From the NCBI GenBank assembly GCA_013112535.1, contig JABFGI010000004.1:124001-188000 (forward strand): 64,000 nucleotides of DNA, in the 5' to 3' direction. Source of the DNA: Pseudomonadota bacterium (GTDB lineage Bacteria > Pseudomonadota > Gammaproteobacteria > Eutrophobiales > Eutrophobiaceae). Within the stretch, counting starts at the first letter, position 1, and the number at the start of each line of letters is the position of its first letter. The translations under genes were made by a program, and so were the position numbers. Below are positions 37,629 to 48,241 of this stretch, one piece after another. The notes beneath the pieces are model-generated. The model did no database searches and was not told where the DNA came from. It saw only the letters and a program-made list of their open reading frames with translations.

Positions 37629-38465
37629 ATGGCTTCAAGTAAGAAGAATAAAAATAGTAATAAAAAACCCTCTGGACCAACCATGGCCTATCTGGCAGAT
37701 CGCCATGTTTGCTATGAAGATTCCGTACAATGCGTAGAGTCTGAAATTGACTTTGTTGATACAACTTACAGGAAACTTCGTAAACGTAACGCCACATCAC
37801 TTAGAGAAGATTTTTGTGGAACAACTAATACTTCCTGTGAGTGGATAAAACGTCGCAAGACTAATACAGCAATCAGCATTGACCTCGATGAGGAAGTTTT
37901 GGCATGGGGTCAAAAAAATAAAATAGCGAAACTTAGCCCTGATCAAGCAAAACGTATAAACGTTATTAACGATAATGTTATCACCGTAAAAACAAAGCCG
38001 GTTGATATTGTTCTGGCAATGAATTTCAGTTATTGGTTATTAATTGAACGTAACCTTACTATCGAGTATTTCAAAAGTATTTATACTGCTTTAGTTGATG
38101 ATGGTATATTTTTTCTGGATGCATATGGTGGCTACGAGGCCTATCAGGAATTAAAAGAAAAAACCAAATATAAGAATTTCACCTATATTTGGGATCAATA
38201 TCGATATAACCCGATCACAGGGATCGCCAAGAACCACATCCACTTTAAATTTAAAGATGGTTCAAAGTTAATGAATGCATTTACTTATGAATGGCGTGTC
38301 TGGACGATGCCTGAAATTCTGGAGATGTTAACTGAAGCCGGTTTTAAACCAACAGTCTATTGGGAACAAGCTGATGAAGATGGTGAGGGCAACGGCGTGT
38401 TTATTCCTGAAACAGAAGGTGATGCTGATGCCGGCTGGATAGCCTACGTGGTAGCTGAAAAGTAA
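37629..38465 (+). CDS. SAM-dependent methyltransferase
   Basis: A 278-residue protein with a basic Lys/Asn/Ser-rich N-terminus. The cofactor motif region is SLREDFCGTTNTSCEW, followed by AISIDLDEEVLAWG, and motif IV is DIVLAMNFSYWLL. The C-terminus is YIWDQYRYNPITG and YEWRVWTMPEILEML. The family recurs in proteobacteria, but I know no assigned substrate. Confidence 0.8.
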   Translation: MASSKKNKNSNKKPSGPTMAYLADRHVCYEDSVQCVESEIDFVDTTYRKLRKRNATSLREDFCGTTNTSCEWIKRRKTNTAISIDLDEEVLAWGQKNKIAKLSPDQAKRINVINDNVITVKTKPVDIVLAMNFSYWLLIERNLTIEYFKSIYTALVDDGIFFLDAYGGYEAYQELKEKTKYKNFTYIWDQYRYNPITGIAKNHIHFKFKDGSKLMNAFTYEWRVWTMPEILEMLTEAGFKPTVYWEQADEDGEGNGVFIPETEGDADAGWIAYVVAEK

Positions 38466-38486
38466 TATTTACATGATGTAATATAT

Positions 38487-38516
38487 GTCGTGGGTGCATG
38501 GATGCACAAGGACGAC
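38487..38516. terminator. Bidirectional hairpin between convergent genes
   Basis: GTCGT pairs with ACGAC outside a GTGCAT-GG-ATGCAC stem. It lies between the ends of the methyltransferase and sixA genes. No clear T tract follows in either direction, so termination strength is uncertain. Confidence 0.4.
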
Positions 38517-38524
38517 TGCCCATA

Positions 38525-39028
38525 TTAAAGTTCTTTTGGCTTAATAAATTCAATTAACTTTCCCTTATCTATGTAAGGATCAAACTGGTTATCGGGATAT
38601 TCAAATATTACCAGGTTAGCAGTTGTCATACTTCTGTATTCAGATCCTGATTTACTCGACAGAAACCCAATCAATTGTTCCAGACCTGGATTATGCGCTA
38701 CTAGCATTAAACTATTAATATCATTCTTATGTAATTGGATTTCTTCGATCAATGTATCCAAATCCGCGAGATAAAGCTCTTTCTCATAGATTATCATTTC
38801 AGAGTTTAAGCTGCTTAGTTGTTCTACGACTAGCCTTGTTGTTTGTCTTGCGCGTTCTGCTGGTGAAGAGATAATTTTTTCAGGTATAAAGTCATTCTCT
38901 TTCATCCATTGACCAATGCGAACAGCGCTCTTCTTACCTCTTTGATTAATTGGCCGATCGAAATCTTTTGTGTCTGAACCAGACCAATCAGATTTTGCAT
39001 GCCGCATGATGTAAAGTTGAAATGTCAT
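38525..39028 (-). CDS. sixA: Phosphohistidine phosphatase SixA
   Basis: A 167-residue histidine phosphatase. The catalytic RHAK motif is in YIMRHAKSDWSG, with the second arginine in SSPAERARQT and the second histidine in LVAHNPGLEQL. SixA removes phosphate from His-phosphorylated carriers such as the nitrogen PTS protein NPr in E. coli. Placement beside ppx and ppk, on the other strand from ppx, is common in proteobacteria. Confidence 0.9.
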   Translation of the reverse strand: MTFQLYIMRHAKSDWSGSDTKDFDRPINQRGKKSAVRIGQWMKENDFIPEKIISSPAERARQTTRLVVEQLSSLNSEMIIYEKELYLADLDTLIEEIQLHKNDINSLMLVAHNPGLEQLIGFLSSKSGSEYRSMTTANLVIFEYPDNQFDPYIDKGKLIEFIKPKEL

Positions 39029-39133
39029 AATAAAAATATATTCTTTTTGTTAAATTATGCTACATTTCATGCAATTATGTCGTGCATAATATTTCATTTA
39101 ATCATTTTCTAATTTATCAGGCATACTCAAGTC

Positions 39134-40627
39134 TTGTCAGATCCTAATAAAACTTTTGCAGCTGTCGATTTAGGTTCAAACAGCTTTCATATGGTTGTTG
39201 CTAATGTAGTCGATGGCCGTGCACTTATCGTTGATCGAATAAAGGAAATGGTAAGACTTGCCGGCGGTCTGAATGAAAATAGAGAGTTAACTGGCGAGGC
39301 GATGGACATCGCACTACAGTGCCTGGAAAAATTTGGACAACGAATTAAAACAATCCCCGCTTCAAATATTCGCGCTGTAGGTACAAATACCTTGCGTCAG
39401 GCCAGAAATGGTGTGGAATTTCTCACTCGCGCTAATGCTGCTTTAAGACATAATATTGAAATCATATCTGGTCGTGAAGAAGCACGGTTAGTTTATCTTG
39501 GCGTTGCCAATACGATTTTTAACGATGAAGACAAACGTCTAGTTGTAGATATTGGTGGCGGCAGTACAGAACTGATAATTGGTAAAGGATTCGAAGCTGA
39601 TATCACAGAGAGTCTCTTTATGGGTTGTGTGAGTATCAGTAATCAATTTTTTAAGGATGGTGAAATAACAGCAAAACGTTATCGTAAAGCCCGAATTTGT
39701 GCCTTACAAGAACTGGAAAGTATACAGGGCTTTTACAAAAGTCAGGGTTGGGATAAAGCCATTGGCACATCGGGAACAATACGCGCGATTCTTGATGTCA
39801 TTATAAGTCAAGGCTGGAATGAAGCCAGTATAACACCTGACGCTTTATCTAAATTAAAAAAAGCCCTTATATCTATCGGCAATATAAACAAAATAGAATT
39901 TGAAGGTCTGCCTGCAAATCGTATCCCTGTTTTTGTTGGCGGAGTTATAGTTTTGTCAGCCGTCTTTGAAGCACTTGAAATTGAGTCGATGGAGTATTCA
40001 GATGGCGCGCTACGAGAAGGATTATTGTATGACCAGATTGGTCGTCAACATGATATTGATGTACGTGACAAAACAGTAGATCGTTTAATGAATCGTTACA
40101 GTGTTGATACTAATCATGCTGAACGAGTTGAAAAAATAACCAAACATTTATTTAAATACATCAAGTCTGAGTGGCAACTGGATAAACATGAAGACTTAAA
40201 AATGATTCGATGGGCAGCTCGTATGCATGAGATTGGTCTGGCGATTGCGCATAGTCAATATCATAAACACGGTGCTTACTTGTTAAGTAACTCCGATATG
40301 CCCGGCTTCTCTCGACAAGAACAGACATTATTAAGTATTCTGGTGCGTTTGCATCGACGAAAAATTGCACTCGAAATTTTTGAGCCGGTGACTGAAGATA
40401 TAAAGAATAAACTGATAAAATTAGTCATCATCCTGCGCCTGGCTATTGTTTTAAACCGCAGCCGCAACACCATTAAAACACCGGAAGTTGATCTTGAAAT
40501 CAACGGAAATAAGATTGTATTAAAATTTCAGGACGGCTGGCTTACTGATCACCCATTGACTGAAGCAGATCTTGAAACCGAAGCCAATTATCTATCCGTC
40601 ACAGACTACAAACTAAAATATAGCTAG
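39134..40627 (+). CDS. ppx: Exopolyphosphatase (Ppx/GppA family)
   Basis: A 497-residue ASKHA-fold phosphatase. The phosphate-binding loops are AAVDLGSNSFHM and VVDIGGGSTELIIG, and a C-terminal HD-like helical domain follows (RWAARMHEIGLAIAHSQYHKHGAYLL). It hydrolyses polyP or pppGpp; the adjoining convergent ppk favours Ppx. The start is TTG, and no strong ribosome site is visible. Confidence 0.92.
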   Translation: MSDPNKTFAAVDLGSNSFHMVVANVVDGRALIVDRIKEMVRLAGGLNENRELTGEAMDIALQCLEKFGQRIKTIPASNIRAVGTNTLRQARNGVEFLTRANAALRHNIEIISGREEARLVYLGVANTIFNDEDKRLVVDIGGGSTELIIGKGFEADITESLFMGCVSISNQFFKDGEITAKRYRKARICALQELESIQGFYKSQGWDKAIGTSGTIRAILDVIISQGWNEASITPDALSKLKKALISIGNINKIEFEGLPANRIPVFVGGVIVLSAVFEALEIESMEYSDGALREGLLYDQIGRQHDIDVRDKTVDRLMNRYSVDTNHAERVEKITKHLFKYIKSEWQLDKHEDLKMIRWAARMHEIGLAIAHSQYHKHGAYLLSNSDMPGFSRQEQTLLSILVRLHRRKIALEIFEPVTEDIKNKLIKLVIILRLAIVLNRSRNTIKTPEVDLEINGNKIVLKFQDGWLTDHPLTEADLETEANYLSVTDYKLKYS

Positions 40628-40680
40628 TACCTGTTCAAATTTAATCTTTACCACAACTATAAGGTGAAACGTAAACGATC

Positions 40681-42750
40681 CTATCGACAGTAATGTTCCA
40701 GTAATACCTGTTGTGCCGCTTTCGGTTTTGCATTTCCAGCTTTAGCACGTCGATAACTTCCATCTGACTGTAAAATCCATGCCTGTGAATTATCAGATAG
40801 ATAATTTAATAAACCTAATTTAATAATCTGATCGCGCGGACGTTTTTCTTCAATCGGAAAGCAGGCTTCTACTCGATGAAACAGATTGCGCTGCATCCAG
40901 TCGGCACTGGCACAATAGAGGCTTGGCGTACCATTATTGTAAAAATAGAAAATTCGGGTGTGCTCAAGAAAACGTCCAATAATAGAACGAACGTGAATGT
41001 TTTCTGATATGCCTTTAACACCCGGACGCAAACAGCATATTCCACGAATAATTAAATCTACTTTCACGCCGGCCATAGATGCGCGGTATAAAGCGCGAAT
41101 TATTTCAGGTTCAACTAACGCATTCATCTTGGCAATAACACGTGCTTCTTTACCTGATTTAGCGTTATTTATTTCTTGCTCTATGAAATCAAGAATGGCT
41201 TTATGCAAGGTAAAAGGAGACTGCAATAACTTTTTTAATTTTGTCGCCCGGCCTAAACCGGTCATTTGATGAAACAGCTTATTAACATCTGCTCCCACAG
41301 CCTGATCAGCAGTTAATAACCCATAATCAGTATAAAGCCTTGCCGTCCGTGTATGATAATTCCCTGTTCCAAGATGGACATAACGTCGTAAAGCACGGCC
41401 TTCCCGTCTAACTACCATGATCATTTTTGCATGGGTTTTATAACCAACGACTCCATAAACTACATGTGCACCCGCTTCTTGCAGATCATTTGCTAATTCT
41501 ATGTTTGCTTCTTCATCAAAGCGCGCTAACAATTCAATAACGACCGTCACTTCTTTACCCGCACGTGCAGCATCCTTTAATGCCTGAACAATTGCAGAAT
41601 CGCTACCTGTTCGATATAAAGTTTGTTTAATAGATAATACGGCCGGATCGTTTGCAGCTTGCCTTAAAAAATCAACAACTGGTGCAAATGATTGAAACGG
41701 GTGTAACAGTAAAATATCTCCATTATGTAATGTATCGAAGATACTCGTCATTTTTAGTAATCGCGGAGGTACATCTGGTGTAAAGCCAGGATAAACCAAG
41801 TCAGGTCGGTCAACCAGATCATGAATTTGCAATAAACGATTTAAATTAACCGGGCCATTGACCTTATACAAGGCATCATCGGTTAATTTGAATTGATCCA
41901 GTAAAAAGTTACTGATCACTTCAGGACAGTTATCGGCAACTTCCAGTCGCACTGCATCATTATAACGGCGCGAAGGTAATTCACCTTCCAGTGCGCGTAA
42001 CAAATCATCCACTTCTTCATCATCAACAAACAAATCACTATTCCGGGTAACACGAAACTGATAACAACCTTTTACTTTCATACCCGGGAACAACTCACCG
42101 ACATGCGCATGTAAAACCGATGACAGTAAAATAAAATCCTGTGTCTTGGGAGAATGTTCTTTTGGCACTTCGATTACGCGAGGTAATGAACGTGGCGCTT
42201 GTACAATAGCGTAGCCACTTTCTCGGCCAAAGGCATCTTTACCTTCAAGTGTGACAATAAAATACAGGTTCTTGTTTAATACACGAGGGAATGGATGAGA
42301 AGGATCCAGTCCTATAGGGCTAAGAATAGGAATTAATTCGCGATTAAAGTAACTTTTTATCCAACGTGATAATTTTGGTTTCCATTGTGCGCGCCGCAAA
42401 ATCCGGATTTTTTCATTGGCTAATTCAGGAATAAGCACATCATTAAGCATTTTATATTGCTCATCTACCAACTCATGAGCAACTTCACTTATTCTTTTTA
42501 ACACTTCAACAGGCGTAAGATTATCCTCGCCTGTTTGTACGGAACCATATTTAACTTGCTGATTTAAACCAGCGACACGAATTTCGAAAAACTCATCAAG
42601 ATTTGTACTTGCTATACAGATAAAACGTAAGCGTTCTAATAAAGGCGTATTTTTATCTTTTGCCTGCTCAAGAACACGGCGATTAAACTCTAGCAAGCTT
42701 AATTCACGATTAATATAGAGTTCTGGTGACTTTAAATTTAACTCGTCCAT
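40681..42750 (-). CDS. ppk1: Polyphosphate kinase 1
   Basis: A 689-residue PPK1, which polymerises ATP gamma-phosphate into polyP. It has the N-terminal LYINRELSLLEFNRRVLEQA, KVKGCYQFRVTRNSDL, ELLARFDEEANI, the autophosphorylated histidine region RYVHLGTGNYHTRTARLYTD, and the GICCLRPGVKGISENI and IGRFLEHTRIFYF segments. Length is normal. Upstream lies a perfect FNR-type box at the class II distance from a -10. Confidence 0.97.
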   Translation of the reverse strand: MDELNLKSPELYINRELSLLEFNRRVLEQAKDKNTPLLERLRFICIASTNLDEFFEIRVAGLNQQVKYGSVQTGEDNLTPVEVLKRISEVAHELVDEQYKMLNDVLIPELANEKIRILRRAQWKPKLSRWIKSYFNRELIPILSPIGLDPSHPFPRVLNKNLYFIVTLEGKDAFGRESGYAIVQAPRSLPRVIEVPKEHSPKTQDFILLSSVLHAHVGELFPGMKVKGCYQFRVTRNSDLFVDDEEVDDLLRALEGELPSRRYNDAVRLEVADNCPEVISNFLLDQFKLTDDALYKVNGPVNLNRLLQIHDLVDRPDLVYPGFTPDVPPRLLKMTSIFDTLHNGDILLLHPFQSFAPVVDFLRQAANDPAVLSIKQTLYRTGSDSAIVQALKDAARAGKEVTVVIELLARFDEEANIELANDLQEAGAHVVYGVVGYKTHAKMIMVVRREGRALRRYVHLGTGNYHTRTARLYTDYGLLTADQAVGADVNKLFHQMTGLGRATKLKKLLQSPFTLHKAILDFIEQEINNAKSGKEARVIAKMNALVEPEIIRALYRASMAGVKVDLIIRGICCLRPGVKGISENIHVRSIIGRFLEHTRIFYFYNNGTPSLYCASADWMQRNLFHRVEACFPIEEKRPRDQIIKLGLLNYLSDNSQAWILQSDGSYRRAKAGNAKPKAAQQVLLEHYCR

Positions 42751-42784
42751 AAAACCTTGTTTTTATTATTAATACTTACTTATA

Positions 42785-42825
42785 ACTCTAGTAGACGAAA
42801 GAGTCTATAACTTGATGTAAATCAA
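42785..42825 (-). promoter_or_regulatory. FNR-type site and -10 element of the ppk promoter
   Basis: TTGATGTAAATCAA (42812-42825) matches the FNR/ANR consensus TTGAT-N4-ATCAA at all ten positions. On the minus strand a TAGAGT -10 lies 21 bases beyond it, putting the site centre about 41.5 bases before the predicted start. This is the class II activator position. It implies that low oxygen could raise ppk expression. Confidence 0.55.
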
Positions 42826-42982
42826 TATTATGTAAGAAAATCATGTATTAACAGGGGTTACTTCAACTCTAAATAATTCACGCTATACAAAAAGACTATT
42901 TAAAGCATACAATTGCGCATCATTATATATTAGCTGTTTTATATGACATCTTTATGAAGAATATTCCCAGATTAGACTTTTA

Positions 42983-43663
42983 ATGGCTCAATCGAACTAT
43001 TTTTCCCGTATTTTTGGCAGCTCGCCTGTCACCCCTTTACAAAAACACATCGATATCGTTGTTCTATGCGTTGAACAATTAATACCTTACTTTGAATTCG
43101 TAATAAGCAATGACTGGGAACAAGCGAACGAAACGCAAACAAAGCTGGTCCAGCTTGAGAATGAGGCTGATGAAATCAAAAATATATTACGCTTGAATAT
43201 ACCATCCAGCCTGTTTATGCCTATCGATCGTAGAGACGTACTGGAAGTTCTGGATCTGCAAGATCATATTGCTAATAAGGCCAAGGATATTTCCGGTTTA
43301 ACTCTGGGAAGAAAAATGTCACTGCCTGAAAGCATTAGTCATGCTTATATGGAATTTCTAAAACGATGTATTGACGCAACAAGACAGGCACAAGTTGCTA
43401 TCAATGAACTGGATGAGTTGGTCGTAACCGGTTTTCGTGGCGACGAAGCAACTCGTGTTAAAAAGATGATTGAAGAATTACATACAATAGAAGATGAAAC
43501 GGATGAAATTCAGATCACATTACGAGCTGAACTTTATAAGATAGAAAAAGAACTATCACCTATTGATGTGATGTTCCTATATAAAATCATTGAGTGGACC
43601 GGAGATCTTGCTGATTCAGCACAAAGTACCGGCAATCGCTTGCAGTTAATGCTAGCTAAATAA
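42983..43663 (+). CDS. DUF47 (PhoU-like) protein, Pit partner
   Basis: A 226-residue all-helical protein of the TIGR00153/DUF47 family (ETQTKLVQLENEADEIKNIL, LFMPIDRRDVLEVLDLQDHI, GDLADSAQSTGNRL). It carries the E-x-E-A-D metal-binding pattern of PhoU-like bundles. These proteins are usually encoded directly before pit, as here (18-base gap), and modulate phosphate transport. Confidence 0.92.
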   Translation: MAQSNYFSRIFGSSPVTPLQKHIDIVVLCVEQLIPYFEFVISNDWEQANETQTKLVQLENEADEIKNILRLNIPSSLFMPIDRRDVLEVLDLQDHIANKAKDISGLTLGRKMSLPESISHAYMEFLKRCIDATRQAQVAINELDELVVTGFRGDEATRVKKMIEELHTIEDETDEIQITLRAELYKIEKELSPIDVMFLYKIIEWTGDLADSAQSTGNRLQLMLAK

Positions 43664-43681
43664 TAAAGTAATAAAAATTCT

Positions 43682-44935
43682 ATGGAACACACAACAATAT
43701 TTCTTATATTGGCGGGCTGCTTTGGTCTGTTTATGGCTTGGGGTATAGGCGCAAATGATGTTGCAAACGCAATGGCGACATCTGTTGGCTCCAAAGCACT
43801 CACACTAAAGCATGCTGTTATTATCGCGGCAATATTTGAATTTTGCGGTGCTTTCCTCGCAGGTGGGCAAGTTACTTCGACTATACGTAAAGGTATCATC
43901 GATTCTGATTTGCTTTCCGGTTCTCCCGAATTACTTATCTATGGCATGCTTGCCGCCTTACTGGCTGCAGGCATCTGGTTACTGGTTGCAACAAAGTATG
44001 GTCTGCCAGTATCAACCACTCATTCTATAGTAGGCGCAATTGTTGGCTTTGCTGCTGTAGGTATCGGTATAGAAGCAGTTAAATGGGGCAAAGTCGGTTC
44101 CATCGCAGCGAGTTGGGTGGTATCGCCCGTTATTGCCGGAGCATTTTCGTATGCGCTGTTTCGCAGTGTGCAAAAACTGATACTCGATACAGCTAATCCA
44201 ATGAAAAATTCGAAGCGCTTTGTTCCCTATTATATCTTTATGACCGGCACAATGATTTCACTGGTTACCATGTTCAAAGGTTTGAAACATATTGGTCTGG
44301 ATTTATCAAAAGTGGAATGTTATGGGATTAGTATTTTTATTGGCCTTATTTGTGCCGTTATCGGTAAATTTTTAATTCGGAAAATTTCATTTAGTGAAGA
44401 AAGAAATATAGATAATCATTTTCATGATGTTGAACGTGTGTTCGGTGTGCTCATGGTTTTTACTGCCTGCGCTATGGCGTTTGCCCATGGTTCGAACGAT
44501 GTTGCTAATGCTGTCGGTCCTGTCGCAGCTATTGTTAGTGTTGTATCAAGTGACGGTGAAATTGCCCAAAAATCCATGATGCCAATATGGATATTATTAC
44601 TCGGTGCTGTTGGTATTGTCACTGGACTGGTAATGTATGGACACAAGGTTATTGCCACAGTAGGTTCCGGTATTACCGATCTAACACCCAGTCGTGGTTT
44701 TTGTTGTAACCTTGCTGCATCAACAACGGTCGTACTTGCTTCTGGCACAGGCTTGCCCATATCAACGACTCACACACTTGTTGGTGCCGTATTAGGCGTT
44801 GGTTTTGCTCGAGGTATATCCGCGCTGAATTTACGAATGATAGGTTCAATCTTTATGTCGTGGATTATCACCTTACCAGCAGGTGCGATACTGGCGATAA
44901 TTTTTTTCTATGCCTTATCAGCGATATTTGGATAA
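43682..44935 (+). CDS. pit: Low-affinity phosphate transporter Pit
   Basis: A 417-residue PiT-family permease with the duplicated signatures GANDVANAMATSVGSKALTL and GSNDVANAVGPVAA, plus two STTHSIVGA/STTHTLVGA repeats. About ten membrane helices. It imports metal-phosphate by the proton gradient when phosphate is plentiful. Cotranscribed with the DUF47 gene, convergent with phoU. Confidence 0.95.
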   Translation: MEHTTIFLILAGCFGLFMAWGIGANDVANAMATSVGSKALTLKHAVIIAAIFEFCGAFLAGGQVTSTIRKGIIDSDLLSGSPELLIYGMLAALLAAGIWLLVATKYGLPVSTTHSIVGAIVGFAAVGIGIEAVKWGKVGSIAASWVVSPVIAGAFSYALFRSVQKLILDTANPMKNSKRFVPYYIFMTGTMISLVTMFKGLKHIGLDLSKVECYGISIFIGLICAVIGKFLIRKISFSEERNIDNHFHDVERVFGVLMVFTACAMAFAHGSNDVANAVGPVAAIVSVVSSDGEIAQKSMMPIWILLLGAVGIVTGLVMYGHKVIATVGSGITDLTPSRGFCCNLAASTTVVLASGTGLPISTTHTLVGAVLGVGFARGISALNLRMIGSIFMSWIITLPAGAILAIIFFYALSAIFG

Positions 44936-44972
44936 GTAGAAAACGGGTATAACTTTCGATCGGAAACGGACC

Positions 44973-45683
44973 TTATCTACCGGCAAGAATGTCTTCCATT
45001 TGTTCAATACTGAAATGTCGAACATCTTTACCTTCAACCAGGTAAATAATATTTTCACAGATATTCCGCGCATGATCGCCGATACGTTCTAATGCTCTGG
45101 CAGTCCACATTGCATCCAGTGTGCCGCTAATATTTCTTGCATCTTCCATCATGTAAGTAACGAGTTGCCTTAAAATCGCGCTATATTGATCATCGGATTC
45201 CGGTTCCTTGCCAGCAACGGCAACGGCTTGTTTTGAGTCCATTCTTGCAAAGGCATCAAGTGCATCATGTAACATATTACTAACCAGGTTACCCATCGCA
45301 TTAATACCAATGTAATACGCTTTCGGGCCATGTTTCTCTGTTAACTCTATTGCCATTCTGGCTACTTTTTCTGCTTCATCACCAACACGTTCCAGGTCAG
45401 TAATCGTTTTGGTGATGGCCATTACCAAACGTAAATCACTGGCAGCAGGTTGTCTTCTTGCAAGAATTTTTGTGCACTCCTGATCAATAGTCACTTCATA
45501 AGTATTAACCTGCACTTCGGTTTCTATGACTAATTCAGCAAGATCAGTTTCACTTTCAATCAGTGATCGGAGCGCATTATTAAGTTGCTGTTCGACAAGA
45601 CCACCCATCTCAAGCACCTTGCCACGTACATTCTCAAGTTCATCATCAAACTGTTTCGAAATATGTTGAGGGCCATAACTCAT
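44973..45683 (-). CDS. phoU: Phosphate signalling protein PhoU
   Basis: A 236-residue PhoU with its two three-helix repeats and metal-binding signatures (TKTITDLERVGDEAEKVARM and ARALERIGDHARNICENI). It couples Pst transport state to PhoR and restrains PhoB when phosphate is abundant. Last gene of pstC-pstA-pstB-phoU, 24 bases after pstB. Confidence 0.97.
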   Translation of the reverse strand: MSYGPQHISKQFDDELENVRGKVLEMGGLVEQQLNNALRSLIESETDLAELVIETEVQVNTYEVTIDQECTKILARRQPAASDLRLVMAITKTITDLERVGDEAEKVARMAIELTEKHGPKAYYIGINAMGNLVSNMLHDALDAFARMDSKQAVAVAGKEPESDDQYSAILRQLVTYMMEDARNISGTLDAMWTARALERIGDHARNICENIIYLVEGKDVRHFSIEQMEDILAGR

Positions 45684-45707
45684 TTGTTGTTCTCCAATAA
45701 AACCTGA

Positions 45708-46601
45708 TTAACCGTAACGTCCAGTAATGTAATCCTCTGTCATTTTTTCACTCGGATTTGTAAACAAGGTACTTGTATCATTGAACTCTACCATCTCACC
45801 CATGTACAAGTATGCCGTATAGTCTGACACACGTGCAGCCTGTTGCATGTTATGTGTCACTATGACAATGGTAAATCTATCTTTTAATTCATAAATTAAT
45901 TCTTCAATTTTTAACGTAGAAATCGGATCCAGTGCTGAAGCGGGTTCATCCAAAAGAATCACTTCGGGTTCAATCGCAATCGCCCGCGCTATGACGAGAC
46001 GCTGTTGTTGACCACCAGACAAACCCATTGCTAAATCATCAAGCCGATCTTTAACCTCATCCCAAAGTGCCGCTCCTTTTAATGATTTTTCTACAACTGC
46101 ATCAATTGTACGTCGATCACTTATGCCCTGAATACGTAAACCATAGGCCACGTTTTCATAAATGGATTTTGGAAACGGATTGGGTTTTTGAAACACCATG
46201 CCAACACGACGACGCAAATCAGCCACATTGACATTCTTATCAAAAATATCTTTTCCATCTAGCGAAATGTCGCCATCCGTTTTAATGCCATCAATCAAAT
46301 CATTCATACGATTAAAGCAACGTAATAAAGTAGACTTACCGCAACCACTCGGACCAATAAATGCCGTAACCTTCTTTTCGGGTATTTGCAAATTGATATT
46401 CTTGAGCGCCTGTTTTTCACTATAAAACAAATTGAAATTATTCACTTCGATACAGATTTTTTCATCTGCCAGATTCGATACGCCATCATGCTTGACAATA
46501 CTTGACATATCGATTGAATGAGTCGGCGTTGTTACACTTGATTCGCTCACTGGATCTTCCTCAAAAAATTCAACTTTTTCATTAAGATTGTTCTGCCGCA
46601 C
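45708..46601 (-). CDS. pstB: Phosphate ABC transporter ATPase PstB
   Basis: A 297-residue ATPase with Walker [10 protein letters not shown], signature LSGGQQQR and Walker [10 protein letters not shown]. About 45 extra residues precede the nucleotide-binding domain, rich in Ser, Glu and Val. Its start overlaps the pstA end by 20 bases. Confidence 0.97.
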   Translation of the reverse strand: MRQNNLNEKVEFFEEDPVSESSVTTPTHSIDMSSIVKHDGVSNLADEKICIEVNNFNLFYSEKQALKNINLQIPEKKVTAFIGPSGCGKSTLLRCFNRMNDLIDGIKTDGDISLDGKDIFDKNVNVADLRRRVGMVFQKPNPFPKSIYENVAYGLRIQGISDRRTIDAVVEKSLKGAALWDEVKDRLDDLAMGLSGGQQQRLVIARAIAIEPEVILLDEPASALDPISTLKIEELIYELKDRFTIVIVTHNMQQAARVSDYTAYLYMGEMVEFNDTSTLFTNPSEKMTEDYITGRYG

Positions 46602-48240
46602 GGTATTTCTCCCTAAGATTATTACGAATCCGTATAGCTGTCAGGTTTAATATGATAATTAATAGAACTAATAGTAATGCTGTGGCATACACGAGGGGTC
46701 GCGCTGCCTCAACATTCGGACTTTGAAAGCCAACATCATAAATATGAAAACCCAAATGCATGAATTTTCTATCCAGATGAAGAAAAGGTGCATTTCCATC
46801 CAGGCCTAATGAAGGCGCCAACTTAACAACACCAACCAACATTAATGGTGCAACTTCACCTGCGGCTCTGGCAACCGCCAGAATCAGACCGGTCATCATG
46901 GCAGAAGCTGTCATGGGTAAAACTGTACGGAACATTGTTTCAGCTTTGGTTGCGCCCAACGCTAAACTACCTTCGCGAATTGCTCGTGGTACACGTGACA
47001 GACCTTCTTCTGTCGCAACAATAACAACAGGCACCGTTAATATAGCCAGAGTTAATGAAGCCCAGAGCAAACCTGGCGTACCAAAGGTAGGTGCGGGTAA
47101 TGATTCGGGGAAAAAGATTTCGTCAATAGACCCGCCCAGAAAGTAAACAAAAAAACCAAGGCCAAACACACCATAAACAACGGAAGGTACACCAGCAAGA
47201 TTATTAACCGCGATTCGAATCAAACGGGTGACCGGACCTTGAGTTGCGTATTCACGAAGGTAAACAGCGGCAATGACACCAAAGGGCGTAACTAATACCG
47301 CCATAATCATCACCATTAAGACCGTACCAAATATAGCGGGGAAAATTCCACCCTCTGTATTTGCTTCACGTGGATCGTCAGATAAAAATTCCCAAAATTT
47401 CTCTACATAGAAAAAACATTTATCAAGCAAATTCATCGCGTTTGGTCGATAGGCTCGAACAACTTTTGAAAACCCGACCGTGATCTCTTTACCATTCGCA
47501 GTTTTAGCTGAAAAACTGGACCGGTTTAATTCACCATATAATTCTTCCAGTTCTGTCGTGTAACTATTGTATTCAAGCTGCAATGCTTCACGCTGCTTGA
47601 TTAATTTAGCAATATTTTCCGGCGTATCTTTTTCTTTTAATTCCAGTCCCCGCTGTTTTAGACGGAGACGTTCCATCTTATAGTTAACCGCACCGATTAA
47701 ATCTTTTTCTATGTGACGTATCTCATCAAATATCCTGTTATTATTTTCTATTGCTTGCTGGAAACTATTCCAGGACTCATCATTGTAACTTAACTTCTGG
47801 CCATCTATTTCAAGCCCGCTAAGATAACCATAAAAATTACCCCACTCACGACGCTCAACAATCATCGCATCGTCCGGATAAGTTCTATTTTTTATACCTG
47901 CATTTAGTATCCAACGAAAATCCAGACCAGAGACATCTCTATTACCTGTCTTGATTAAATCTCGCGTAATGCTTTCACCGGCATAATCAGGATTGCCTGC
48001 GCGAGAACGGGATACGGTTTCTTCATCGACAATCTCACCCATAAGCCGAACAGCTTCGCCATTAGGTTCCACGTAATAATCAAAAACAGCAACATCCGCG
48101 GGCCAGAAATGACCTAAACCACGGACGGCAATCAAAGCAATTAAACCGGCAACCATGATCACCGAAACAGAAACTGCACCGGCATTTAACCAGACGAATG
48201 GTGTTCCTGAATCAAACCATTTTTTTATTTTAACTTTCAT
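46582..48240 (-). CDS. pstA: Phosphate ABC transporter permease PstA, long form
   Basis: A 552-residue permease. After the first helix (~residues 18-40) comes a ~250-residue extracytoplasmic insert with a coiled-coil part ([20 protein letters not shown]), then the standard five-helix permease with [22 protein letters not shown] as the EAA loop. The insert is like that of other long PstA proteins. I start at the ATG two bases after the pstC stop, not at an upstream frame start inside pstC. Confidence 0.93.
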   Translation of the reverse strand: MKVKIKKWFDSGTPFVWLNAGAVSVSVIMVAGLIALIAVRGLGHFWPADVAVFDYYVEPNGEAVRLMGEIVDEETVSRSRAGNPDYAGESITRDLIKTGNRDVSGLDFRWILNAGIKNRTYPDDAMIVERREWGNFYGYLSGLEIDGQKLSYNDESWNSFQQAIENNNRIFDEIRHIEKDLIGAVNYKMERLRLKQRGLELKEKDTPENIAKLIKQREALQLEYNSYTTELEELYGELNRSSFSAKTANGKEITVGFSKVVRAYRPNAMNLLDKCFFYVEKFWEFLSDDPREANTEGGIFPAIFGTVLMVMIMAVLVTPFGVIAAVYLREYATQGPVTRLIRIAVNNLAGVPSVVYGVFGLGFFVYFLGGSIDEIFFPESLPAPTFGTPGLLWASLTLAILTVPVVIVATEEGLSRVPRAIREGSLALGATKAETMFRTVLPMTASAMMTGLILAVARAAGEVAPLMLVGVVKLAPSLGLDGNAPFLHLDRKFMHLGFHIYDVGFQSPNVEAARPLVYATALLLVLLIIILNLTAIRIRNNLREKYRAAEQS

Positions 48241-48241
48241 T

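Noticed and set aside
42983-44935. PhoB box for the DUF47-pit operon
   Set aside because: ATGACATCTTTATG near 42942 is a poor match and lacks the 7-4-7 layout with a spaced -10.
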